Source of the DNA: a virus
IMG/VR virus record: IMGVR_UViG_3300035661_000369
Location: 1 to 20,957 of that record
DNA: 20,957 nucleotides
Strand: one strand, 5' to 3'
The notes under the pieces were generated by a model. It saw nothing but the letters and a program-made list of their open reading frames with translations, had not been told where the DNA came from and did no database searches. Both the position numbers and the translations under genes were made by a program. How positions within the stretch are numbered: position 1 is the stretch's first letter; each line of letters starts with the position of its first letter. This document shows positions 1 to 6,606 of the stretch, in pieces.

Positions 1-76
1 ATGTACAACACGCACAGTCCGCTGGCTGTGTATTTAGTTCATATTGACTAGCAAATCTAGCAAATTCTTGAATCAC
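1..76 (-). CDS. Second copy of 49-aa small ORF, partial (5' part only)
   Basis: This is a GTG-started reading frame (codon at 76-74) whose first 25 codons are identical to the small ORF at 5703-5852; it runs off the left edge. As in the intact copy, its start overlaps the stop (73-75) of the peptidase reading frame, but here only the last 11 peptidase codons remain. A late-promoter-like box at 144-137 lies about 60 bases upstream and would transcribe it. Whether the protein keeps the same C-terminus or is fused to different sequence cannot be seen here. It could instead be a non-functional relic carried with the repeat. Confidence 0.4.
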   Translation of the reverse strand, partial: MIQEFARFASQYELNTQPADCACCT

Positions 77-109
77 GATTCAACAAAACTAATTACCGAA
101 TTATTCTTT
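1..109. repeat. 109-bp direct repeat, left copy
   Basis: Bases 1-109 are identical to 5777-5885; identity stops at base 110 (c) against 5886 (a). Read on the minus strand, the repeat holds the last 11 codons plus stop of the NlpC/P60-like peptidase gene (here a 3' remnant, 109-73) and the first 25 codons of the small ORF that overlaps that stop (76 leftward). The left limit is unknown because the copy touches the window edge, so the true repeat may be longer only if 5776 and upstream also match. The two copies flank the whole tail-fibre module. Confidence 0.97.
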
Positions 110-136
110 CCCTTTAACTACATTGATCTCATATTG

Positions 137-144
137 TATTTATC
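137..144 (-). promoter_or_regulatory. T4-like late promoter box GATAAATA
   Basis: The minus strand reads GATAAATA from 144 to 137, one base from the T4 late consensus TATAAATA. The same eight bases occur at three other plausible late start points in this window (11842-11835, 17377-17384, 17405-17398). It lies just downstream of the last tail-fibre gene and points left, so it would restart late transcription for genes beyond the left edge. Confidence 0.55.
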
Positions 145-152
145 CCCTACCG

Positions 153-479
153 TCAATAGTAGATATACTTGTCCAGTGCCACGGTTTCAGTTAGCCCTTG
201 AGTATCCGTCATAATCACTTCGTAGTAGTAGGTACCGTCAGCTTGCGTTGCTTGGTCCAGTGTTGGAGTGAATGTGACTTGGCCGTTTGTGGCGGGTGCG
301 ACAATTGTACCCGTCAGCGAATATAATAAATTGGTGCCGAGTGAGTCGGGCGCCTTATCGGTGGTGATGTTCATGACAAAACTGCACCCCGTGATGTCAA
401 TTGGCAAATTCGTAGATGAACTGATGATTGTCAGCAAATCCTTATGTGTATTGCCGCGTCTGCGTCTTATAATTGCCAT
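153..479 (-). CDS. Small adsorption-module protein, BppU-N-like beta fold (tentative)
   Basis: A 108-aa protein and the last gene of the fibre module. The ATG at 479 is preferred over an upstream TTG because AGGAG lies five to six bases before it; the previous gene stops 11 bases upstream. After a basic N-terminus (RRRRG), the pattern of a polar start, 'PIDITG', a strand ending 'SFVMNI', a 'GQVTFTPT' strand, 'ADGTYYYEVIMTD' and a closing 'ALDKYIY' strand resembles the beta-sandwich at the N-terminus of phage BppU-type baseplate/receptor-binding proteins. This is pattern resemblance only. It probably decorates or connects the fibre; a chaperone role is also possible. Confidence 0.7.
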   Translation of the reverse strand: MAIIRRRRGNTHKDLLTIISSSTNLPIDITGCSFVMNITTDKAPDSLGTNLLYSLTGTIVAPATNGQVTFTPTLDQATQADGTYYYEVIMTDTQGLTETVALDKYIYY

Positions 480-490
480 AGTGGCTCCTA

Positions 491-823
491 TCAAATACCT
501 TGTGAAACTGATACGATTGTTACGTCTGGAGTGTAGGCCGTAACAGCTGTATCGCTGTTATACATGCCAATATTCGTTGTAGTGTCGTTTACCACAGCAG
601 AAACGGATATGTCGTTTACCACGGCAGAAACGGATATGTCGTTTACCACGGCGGAGACAGATAGGTCATTTATTACCACTGCAGAGACAGATATGTCATT
701 GATCGTCCCAACGGCGTCGTGAACCAAGATGCTTCCGCCGCCAGTTTTCGGGTGAGTGAGTAAATCCCAAGCCGTGCCAGTGGTTAAACTGGATGCTGCC
801 AACAGATTAGTCCACGCGCTCAT
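491..823 (-). CDS. Fibre-module protein with tandem 9-aa repeats
   Basis: A 110-aa protein of unknown function. The ATG at 823 overlaps the stop of the upstream gene as ATGA, so it is preferred over an in-frame GTG at 838. The N-terminal part has 'AWDLLTHPKTGGGSILVHDAVG', then four near-identical units of the type ISVSAVVND (one is a residue longer), then a Ser/Thr/Val-rich tail. Alternating polar and aliphatic residues in the repeats suggest a beta-solenoid or fibrous shaft segment. It sits between two other fibre-module genes with tight spacing, so a virion tail role is inferred. No catalytic motif is visible. Confidence 0.65.
   Translation of the reverse strand: MSAWTNLLAASSLTTGTAWDLLTHPKTGGGSILVHDAVGTINDISVSAVVINDLSVSAVVNDISVSAVVNDISVSAVVNDTTTNIGMYNSDTAVTAYTPDVTIVSVSQGI
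584..694. repeat. Tandem 27-bp repeats inside a fibre-module gene
   Basis: There are four units: 584-610, 611-637, 638-664 (27 bases each) and 665-694 (30 bases, one extra codon). Units 1 and 2 differ at one base; units 3 and 4 diverge progressively. All keep the reading frame, coding ISVSAVVND-type nonapeptides. The gradient of divergence looks like expansion by slippage or unequal recombination. Confidence 0.93.
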
Positions 824-1200
824 TGTGTATACGACCACACTGCTGTGGCAATATCCGCAGGTGTTGCTCCACCAGCACCAATACTGGTAACTGCGTATGC
901 GGCAGATTGTGTGCGTTCAATATATGCCCCTGGTACTGGGTTGATCGTGCAGTCCAAGTTACCACCGCGGATAACCCAATTTCCAGCTGGAAACTGAAGT
1001 GTCCATCCATTGACAAAAGCAATGGCGGGGAACACCGCCCCGCCACCCAGGCTGACTTCTTTATACGTATGGATGGCGGGATAGATTATAGCATCCGCCC
1101 CGTCCTCAATATCGCGCAGCGCGAGGTGAAACGCCACCATATCTGTAATGGAGGCGTCCGAATGTACTATCCGGCTCGCAAAGTCTACCGTAAGAGACAT
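820..1200 (-). CDS. Conserved phage tail/adsorption structural protein, unknown function
   Basis: A 126-aa protein with an ATG at 1200, eight bases after the 486-aa gene's stop. The middle contains 'LGGGAVFPAI', 'NGWTLQFPAGNWVIRGGNLD', a pattern I associate with a small family of virion-associated proteins found beside tail-fibre genes in unrelated siphoviruses and podoviruses. The C-terminal 'ATPADIATAVWS' motif is also typical of that group. No enzymatic residues stand out. It overlaps the next gene by ATGA, implying coupled translation. The role is inferred from its neighbours and not proven. Confidence 0.7.
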   Translation of the reverse strand: MSLTVDFASRIVHSDASITDMVAFHLALRDIEDGADAIIYPAIHTYKEVSLGGGAVFPAIAFVNGWTLQFPAGNWVIRGGNLDCTINPVPGAYIERTQSAAYAVTSIGAGGATPADIATAVWSYTQ

Positions 1201-1208
1201 TTTATGCC

Positions 1209-2669
1209 TTAAACGTCAGCGTTTCGAATAGCATTAACTGATCCGCCAGTAACAGTTACCGGGAACGTGGTTTCAAATGGCACGATGGGCGATGCCCCGC
1301 CATTACGGACACGAACGCGCGCCGTAAAGTCGGCCACATAGTTAAATGTCCCGCTCGATTCCGATGTTTGCGATGTCTGCTTGTCGATATACGGGAACCA
1401 TACCGATGCAGCAGAGTATCCACCAGACGGTATCGCGGGCGACAACCCAGACACGGTTGTGCCCGATATTCCGGTATAGGTGTGAGGATTATTCGCAATG
1501 CGAATGTACCCTGCGCCAGTAGCAACATCACCCGCAGGCGCACTGGATAGGGTTAGCGTAGTACCAGAAGCGCTTCCTGTTCCTGTAATGCCAGTGGTTG
1601 TGTTGAATCCGCCAGTGCCATTGTCTTTACCTATGAGGATGTAGTCAGTGGACAGCAGATTCCCGGCGGATACGGCGATAACGTTTGGTGGTACTACTGT
1701 GGTGCCATCATCGCTTATCAGTTGATACGCCTGTAAATCCGCGCTATTTAGGCTGTTTACATCTATCCACCAGCCTTGCGCAGCAAAGAACTTGCCGCCA
1801 GATAGTGTACCAAAGGGAGCCGCTTGGACATCATTATAAGCGGCGTCCAGTTTCCGATATTGCCACCCCGCTATACCGTTCAGCGTGGCCGTGCTGTTTT
1901 CATGGCAAGCCCACTGCAAAGCCTGATACACCTCAGTCAGCCGTAACGCACCCGTCCAAGAAATCGTGCCTTTATATAGCTTGGTCACGCTTCCTAATGT
2001 TTTAGTAACAGAACCGAAGGTTAGGGTGACGACACCCGCGGGCGTTGTAGAGGTAACGGTATTTGCACCGCCAGTATAGTTTCCGACAAGCCTGGAAATA
2101 TTGCTGTCGGCCGACACCGACAATGCAGCAACCTGTTCAGAACCAGCGGAACAGTCCACGTCGAAGTGGCTGAATGCGTAACCCCATTCTCTGGACAGCA
2201 CGGTAACAATGCCCGAGTTGATTAGAGCGCCTGCGGTTTTTACCTTAAACAATGCCCTAATCGGCCCGGCAGGCCACCACTTAGTGCCAGAATTATACTT
2301 GGCGCCATTCTGCACAACGTAGTGACTACGACCTGTCAAACCTGAACCGATGGTATTGATGCCGGTATATAACTCCGCCCCGCTTCCTTGCTCAATGGAA
2401 CCGAAGTAAAAGCGCTGGCTTGTTAAGGAGTCAATGTTGACGCCGTTTAGAAGCGTCAGCGCTGACGGTCTAAGAGCATTACGCTTACCAGCAAGTTCCG
2501 ACGGTACAGCGCCTAAGATAGAGACATTATCGTCAGCAGTTACATTCGGATTATCAGCGAGGTCTTGCAACCACGCATGGAGATCAAGCACCGAATAAAC
2601 AGACGTTCCTGCTACACTACGCAAGTCCCCGTTTGTTGCTATACTAAAATCTGTTGCGGTTATAGACAT
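1209..2669 (-). CDS. Tail-fibre-module structural protein (486 aa)
   Basis: ATG at 2669 with GGGGAAG about eight bases upstream. The N-terminus has 'SVYSVLDLHAWLQDLADNP', 'PSELAGKRNALRPSALTLLNGVNID' and 'YFGSIEQGSGAELYTGINTIGS', a combination I recognise from large conserved virion proteins encoded next to tail fibres in several unrelated phages. The C-terminal half (from about residue 330) is rich in Gly, Thr and Ser with short strands, including a 'TGTGSASGTTLTLSSAPAGDVATGAGYIRI' type segment, as in fibre repeats. A fibre shaft or receptor-binding component is likely. Base composition is about 50% G+C, like the rest of this module and unlike the baseplate genes. Confidence 0.75.
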   Translation of the reverse strand: MSITATDFSIATNGDLRSVAGTSVYSVLDLHAWLQDLADNPNVTADDNVSILGAVPSELAGKRNALRPSALTLLNGVNIDSLTSQRFYFGSIEQGSGAELYTGINTIGSGLTGRSHYVVQNGAKYNSGTKWWPAGPIRALFKVKTAGALINSGIVTVLSREWGYAFSHFDVDCSAGSEQVAALSVSADSNISRLVGNYTGGANTVTSTTPAGVVTLTFGSVTKTLGSVTKLYKGTISWTGALRLTEVYQALQWACHENSTATLNGIAGWQYRKLDAAYNDVQAAPFGTLSGGKFFAAQGWWIDVNSLNSADLQAYQLISDDGTTVVPPNVIAVSAGNLLSTDYILIGKDNGTGGFNTTTGITGTGSASGTTLTLSSAPAGDVATGAGYIRIANNPHTYTGISGTTVSGLSPAIPSGGYSAASVWFPYIDKQTSQTSESSGTFNYVADFTARVRVRNGGASPIVPFETTFPVTVTGGSVNAIRNADV

Positions 2670-2681
2670 AAAATCTTCCCC

Positions 2682-3083
2682 TTAATCAAGTTGTTGTTCG
2701 ACATATAGGCTGGTCGATCCTACAGTGGCCGTCTGGCGTGTTTCGTATGGTTTATAGTAGGGTGCCGTGGTTCCTTGCCGCACTTTGATCCGTAGATCGT
2801 TCTTCGGATCGCCGGATTGATACACCCCTAGATTTATGAGCTGCGTCGTGCTTGCAGCTACTCCAAAGAATAGTTGCTGTCCCGTACTGTAAGCCTCAAC
2901 AGATATTGCGGAACCCACTACCACATTGGTTAGAGTCAACGCGAAGTTGCCAATAGAGTCTGTGGGAAGGCGCCCTTTTGAGACGGCCACCCCTCCGCCA
3001 ACAGTAAATGGCCCCCTGGTGCTGGGAACTGATAGCGCGTTCGCGTAGCTAGAGTTCATCGGGGCGAATACAGCGTTAGCCAT
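2682..3083 (-). CDS. Fibre-module protein, unknown function (133 aa)
   Basis: ATG at 3083 overlaps the fibre gene's TAA by one base (TAATG), so the two are translationally coupled. The protein is beta-rich with many Ser, Thr, Val and Gly and no signal peptide or membrane segment. Its C-terminus ('DPKNDLRIKVRQGTTAPYYKPYETRQTA', then a segment ending in EQQLD) matches a pattern I associate with small proteins accompanying tail fibres in other phages. It could be a fibre-associated structural protein or assembly factor; nothing in the sequence decides between them. Confidence 0.7.
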   Translation of the reverse strand: MANAVFAPMNSSYANALSVPSTRGPFTVGGGVAVSKGRLPTDSIGNFALTLTNVVVGSAISVEAYSTGQQLFFGVAASTTQLINLGVYQSGDPKNDLRIKVRQGTTAPYYKPYETRQTATVGSTSLYVEQQLD

Positions 3084-5275
3084 TATGCAAGACTCATATC
3101 AGGGTCGATAAACAGCACTTGCTGCACATTGGTTACTGATGTCCCAATATGCACCTGAGCAATGATCTCGCAACCAGAAGTCATGTCATGCCCCGCCGGA
3201 GTGCTTAGCACGAATTTATACCTGTCAAAGTTGATCGTTCCGCCAGATATCCACGTTGCCTTGGTCCCATTCCACGTAGACCATCCAGTGTTCGTCGATG
3301 GCGTTAATGCTGCGGCAGGGAAAATCTGGCGAGTCGTTAAGTACACGGCTCGTCCATTGGTATCGGTATATGTCAACTCTGCCCAAAGATTGCTGGTATC
3401 AATCCCAGACAACGTGTCATTTAGCAGATATTCCAGAGTAATTGTTCTTGCCCCATTAGCGAGCGAATTGATCTTCGATATGCGTGGGCTAGAGTGAGGT
3501 CTACCTGTTGATGTTTGGCCTGGAATTATGCTGGCGAGGAATTTAATACTCCAAGGGGTCACCCCATCAAGCAGCGTAGCACTAAGCGTTGGAAAGCCCA
3601 GACCAGAAATCCAGTCGCTCTTGCCGCGTATGGTGTTTATCTGGAAATCTCTGGTTACAGCACTAGAAAATATTGATACAGTTCGGTACAAGGTATTATT
3701 ATTACCGTTTCCATACATTGATGCGATTGGATCAAACGCAAAAGCATTGCCAAGATCAGCATTGATAATCAAAATGTTGCCAGCACCTATACCGCTAGAA
3801 CTTTTTACTGATTTGGAGCCCACAAGGCAGTTGATAGCCTTAATCCCATTGATAACTAGATCATTGTTTGCGCTAACACAATTTATTAACCCTGTATGCG
3901 GCGCAGTCGCCCCCGAATTGTCAAATACAAGGTTTCGGATCGTGCCCGAACAGTAAGCGTTCCCCAAGTCGTATATATTATTAGACGTATTGCTGAACGA
4001 CATAAAAATATCGTCAAACATAACACCAGCGCCAGCATCGGCTGAGTTGGAAACAGCTAATTGTGCGTAAATGCCAGTGTTGCTTTGGTAGTCATTATAG
4101 AACCCGACTCCTTTCGCATAACAATTATTCGAAAAAGTCCATGCAAAATATGTACCATTCGTAATAGCGGAGTTTGTGTTATGAAATTGTAAATTAGGTA
4201 GCCCTGTTGAATTTACTTTCCCAACAATTCTTGTGGCTTTGTGAGCAATCAGGGAAAGTGAGTTGGCTAGGTTAGTATCGGACGCCCAATTAACTCTAAA
4301 CACCGGATCGGGTGCGTCAGCATTCCAAGCCGGGACATTAGTCCCGTCATCAAAAATGATATTTGTCGGGAGTGCCGCCGTGCTAAAAGTTGTCGGTGGG
4401 GTTAAGTAGTAATTTGCGTTGTAGCAATACAGAATTTTATTTGAGCGCACATAAATGTTGTCTCCTGGAGATACCGCTCCAAGAAACGGTTGCGTCGCTC
4501 CAAATAACCCGTAGTTTGCAACAGCAATGGCGCTAGGCCACATGACATAAGTATTAAACAGCCATCCCCACGCGCCTGATGTTCCACCCGCAAACTGTAC
4601 TACAGTAGGCGCAGTGCTCCACCCTGACGAAGAAATCGCCATATAACTGTTATTTGCATAGTTCGAGTTGACACTACCCTGACGGGTCATGATATTGACG
4701 ACTGATCCGCTTGCGGATGCAAATATAATGTTGCGCAATTGCGTGAGCGTTGCCGAGACATTCGCGCCAACCGCACCAGTTGCAGCGTTGAGTGCGGTAG
4801 CAATATTCGTCGCCTGGGCATTAACGTCTGAGCCTACGTTAAACTGTGTGGCCGTAGCGCCGGAAGAAACCGCAGTGAGCGTTACCCCTGCAATGGTTAT
4901 GGTATTTCCAGCAGCGGCTACTGCATTTATTGTCAACGAAGCCAGTGCGGGGGTTGCTTGCCCTGGAGCAAGGCCGTCACCATCTTGAGCAACGCCCCAA
5001 GCAGGCATTGCTATACTCGGATTGCCATTCGTGCTTGTTAGTGTCGTGCTCGACAGGGTAAACGAGTTATTGAGGTTGTAAGTTCCTGTTCCTCCCTGCC
5101 CCGTGCCAAGAGACGTAATGAATGTGCCAGCAGGCACACCGACACCAGTTAAAGCCGAACCAATGCCGATAACACCAGATGTCACCGATGACACAGTTAA
5201 GGTGGTACTAGAAACAGAACCAGTAAAGGATGCATTAGTGGCATACAGATAATGGTCGAGATACTTGTTAGCCAT
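3083..5275 (-). CDS. Tail fibre / receptor-binding protein (730 aa)
   Basis: This is the largest gene of the adsorption module. Residues about 17-80 form the common phage domain with 'TTLTVSSVTSG', 'GVGVPAGTFITSLGTGQGGTGTY' and 'LSSTTLT' (a Ser/Thr/Gly repeat domain widespread in phage fibres). Residues about 110-200 contain the 'ITIAGVTLTAVSSGATATQFNVG' plus 'ATNIATALNA' domain. The centre (about 230-590) is rich in Asn, Ile, Gly and Val short strands, as in right-handed beta-helix fibres. The last 130 residues look like a beta-sandwich tip. ATG at 5275 overlaps the upstream gene by eight bases (ATGGCTAA). It probably determines host recognition; a depolymerase activity is possible but no catalytic residues can be assigned. 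Confidence 0.85.
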   Translation of the reverse strand: MANKYLDHYLYATNASFTGSVSSTTLTVSSVTSGVIGIGSALTGVGVPAGTFITSLGTGQGGTGTYNLNNSFTLSSTTLTSTNGNPSIAMPAWGVAQDGDGLAPGQATPALASLTINAVAAAGNTITIAGVTLTAVSSGATATQFNVGSDVNAQATNIATALNAATGAVGANVSATLTQLRNIIFASASGSVVNIMTRQGSVNSNYANNSYMAISSSGWSTAPTVVQFAGGTSGAWGWLFNTYVMWPSAIAVANYGLFGATQPFLGAVSPGDNIYVRSNKILYCYNANYYLTPPTTFSTAALPTNIIFDDGTNVPAWNADAPDPVFRVNWASDTNLANSLSLIAHKATRIVGKVNSTGLPNLQFHNTNSAITNGTYFAWTFSNNCYAKGVGFYNDYQSNTGIYAQLAVSNSADAGAGVMFDDIFMSFSNTSNNIYDLGNAYCSGTIRNLVFDNSGATAPHTGLINCVSANNDLVINGIKAINCLVGSKSVKSSSGIGAGNILIINADLGNAFAFDPIASMYGNGNNNTLYRTVSIFSSAVTRDFQINTIRGKSDWISGLGFPTLSATLLDGVTPWSIKFLASIIPGQTSTGRPHSSPRISKINSLANGARTITLEYLLNDTLSGIDTSNLWAELTYTDTNGRAVYLTTRQIFPAAALTPSTNTGWSTWNGTKATWISGGTINFDRYKFVLSTPAGHDMTSGCEIIAQVHIGTSVTNVQQVLFIDPDMSLA

Positions 5276-5690
5276 TTAAGATCGTCTCCATTTCTGTCTT
5301 GGTTATGAGACCAAGAGCAACATACAACGACAGAATCTGAGAAATGGACGCATCATCCAGGTTAATTTCTGACGCCGCCTTGAAGTCCTCCAGCCCCGAT
5401 CTTATATCGCGCTTCTGATCCGCCGTCAGAAGTGGGCTTGACTCAAACGTAGCATTGAATTCATCCACATAAGGCCGCGCTGTGTCTGGGAATAATCGTC
5501 TGAACTCCAGTTTCGATAATATGCGTCTCCCGCCGTATACGAGTTGAGGCATTTGTGCTACTGGCGCGTCGATAACTTCGGTGTAATCAAACGACGAGAA
5601 CGGAAATAAGTCCAACTCAGTGAGAGCTTGGGCCTCAAAGCGATATTCCTCTTTCCCGGATGCTTTATTTGTGACTGAAAAAACTGGCAT
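5268..5690 (-). CDS. Fibre-module N-terminal connector-type protein (140 aa)
   Basis: First gene of the fibre module, ATG at 5690. Its ribosome binding site (AGGAA) overlaps the stop of the small ORF at 5703. The central segment 'GGRRILSKLEFRRLFPDTARPYVDEF' resembles a family of short proteins encoded just before tail fibres in many phages ('KLaFLNRFTD...ID' type), followed by an alpha-helical region ending in 'ALGLITKTEMETIL'. A connector or assembly-factor role is inferred from position. No enzymatic motif is visible. G+C is intermediate to high, matching the module downstream. Confidence 0.7.
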   Translation of the reverse strand: MPVFSVTNKASGKEEYRFEAQALTELDLFPFSSFDYTEVIDAPVAQMPQLVYGGRRILSKLEFRRLFPDTARPYVDEFNATFESSPLLTADQKRDIRSGLEDFKAASEINLDDASISQILSLYVALGLITKTEMETILNG

Positions 5691-5702
5691 TATTTAAAGT
5701 TC

Positions 5703-5852
5703 CTATTGTGATCCACACTGATATCTCCATATCCATTGCCAAATCATCCATGCCAACTCAGTGTGCTTGTCTTGATATGTACAACACGCACAGTCCGCTG
5801 GCTGTGTATTTAGTTCATATTGACTAGCAAATCTAGCAAATTCTTGAATCAC
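5703..5852 (-). CDS. 49-aa Trp/Cys-rich small protein
   Basis: A GTG-started frame whose start overlaps the peptidase stop as GTGA; the stop TAG is at 5705-5703. The N-terminus is 'MIQEFARFASQYELNTQPAD', then a CACC cluster (Cys 21, 23, 24), and a tryptophan-rich end 'LAWMIWQWIWRYQCGSQ' with Trp at 35, 38, 40 and 42. Coupling to the peptidase upstream and to the fibre module downstream (its stop overlaps that gene's ribosome site) supports translation. The Trp-rich stretch could be membrane-interacting, and given the spanin/peptidase neighbours a lysis-related role is conceivable. I do not recognise a family. Its first 25 codons recur at 76-1. Confidence 0.5.
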   Translation of the reverse strand: MIQEFARFASQYELNTQPADCACCTYQDKHTELAWMIWQWIWRYQCGSQ

Positions 5853-5885
5853 GATTCAACAAAACTAATTACCGAATTATTCTTT
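5777..5885. repeat. 109-bp direct repeat, right copy
   Basis: Identical to bases 1-109. This copy is in its natural context: it spans the 3' end of the peptidase gene and the 5' half of the 49-aa ORF, both complete here. The repeat is therefore derived from this locus and the left copy is the duplicate. Copy spacing is 5776 bases, enclosing all the fibre genes. Confidence 0.97.
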
Positions 5886-6343
5886 AAAAGATATTCAACA
5901 GTATTGGTTGGAACATCTGGAATTTCTTCAAAGTTGGGATCAATCGTTGCCAATGTATCATTTACTAATTTTGCACATTCCCAAACTTTTTCGTCTTTAG
6001 TGTTCAGACCAAGAAATGCCTTGATTGCTTCCCATTGTGAATATGGTTTCCCAACCGTTTCTAACATCTTCTCTTCTGCTTCTTTGCTCCAACTATATGG
6101 AGTCTTGATAAGGTAGAATGGTGTTAGTTTTGAAAGAGGGTAAATTCGCACAAGTGGAATTACTGCTTCAACCACGAACACTCTTTCTCCAACAACCCAA
6201 GCAATCCCAACATGGGAATATTCCGATCTAGTAAAAATGCGAACAATGTTAAGTTTGATGTCGCGCAAACTCTTCCAACTTCCCCCAGACCAGGCCAATA
6301 TGTCGCCACTTTTAATCTGAGATCTGACATCAAGATATTTCAT
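5849..6343 (-). CDS. Permuted NlpC/P60 (YiiX/YaeF-like) cysteine peptidase
   Basis: A 164-aa protein, probably a cell-wall or lipid-targeting cysteine hydrolase. The ATG at 6343 overlaps the o-spanin stop (ATGA) with AGGA six to eight bases upstream; the TTG further upstream is unlikely. Order of motifs: 'SGDILAW' (12-18), 'SEYSHVGIAWV' (40-50) with His44, 'VVEA' with Glu59, then 'VWECAKLV' with Cys123. His-Glu before Cys is the circular permutation typical of YiiX-type NlpC/P60 enzymes. There is no signal peptide, so access to peptidoglycan would depend on holin or membrane disruption. It lies directly behind the spanin pair, implying a lysis role. Its last 11 codons are duplicated at 109-73. 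Confidence 0.8.
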   Translation of the reverse strand: MKYLDVRSQIKSGDILAWSGGSWKSLRDIKLNIVRIFTRSEYSHVGIAWVVGERVFVVEAVIPLVRIYPLSKLTPFYLIKTPYSWSKEAEEKMLETVGKPYSQWEAIKAFLGLNTKDEKVWECAKLVNDTLATIDPNFEEIPDVPTNTVEYLLKNNSVISFVES

Positions 6344-6606
6344 TTGGCGTCCTTTACACAATCGTTCAGCAAATTTGACAATTCGAGCTCAAACTGCTTT
6401 CGTTGTTGTCTTTCAACTCTTAACGCAATCATCATATCCCAGATATCAGCGTTGATATTTAATTTATCTACCTCGAATGTTGGAGTATCGGGAACAATAA
6501 CTTGACATGGGACATAAACAGGAACCTTGACTTCAGTTGGCTCCTTAACGGTCTGTCCAGCACATCCAACCAAAAACAACAATACAACTAACGGAAAGAT
6601 TTTCAT
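6340..6606 (-). CDS. Outer-membrane spanin subunit (Rz1-like lipoprotein)
   Basis: An 88-aa protein with an N-terminal signal of hydrophobic residues ending in a lipobox LVGC (Cys15), followed by a Pro/Val-rich stretch (about 21-45, 'KVPVYVPCQVIVPDTP') and a helical C-terminus (50-85). The lipid anchor, Pro-rich linker and small size are those of o-spanins, which join an i-spanin across the periplasm to fuse the membranes at the end of lysis. The ATG at 6606 overlaps the i-spanin stop (ATGA). At about 73 mature residues it is longer than lambda Rz1. Assigned by architecture and gene pair; sequence identity to known spanins was not assessed. Confidence 0.82.
   Translation of the reverse strand: MKIFPLVVLLFLVGCAGQTVKEPTEVKVPVYVPCQVIVPDTPTFEVDKLNINADIWDMMIALRVERQQRKQFELELSNLLNDCVKDAK

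Noticed and set aside
3528-3956. 142-aa plus-strand open frame opposite the tail fibre.
   Set aside because: It is antisense to a well-supported fibre gene, lacks a ribosome site and has no recognisable motif. Other long antisense frames in 268-2005 and 4689-4988 are rejected for the same reason.
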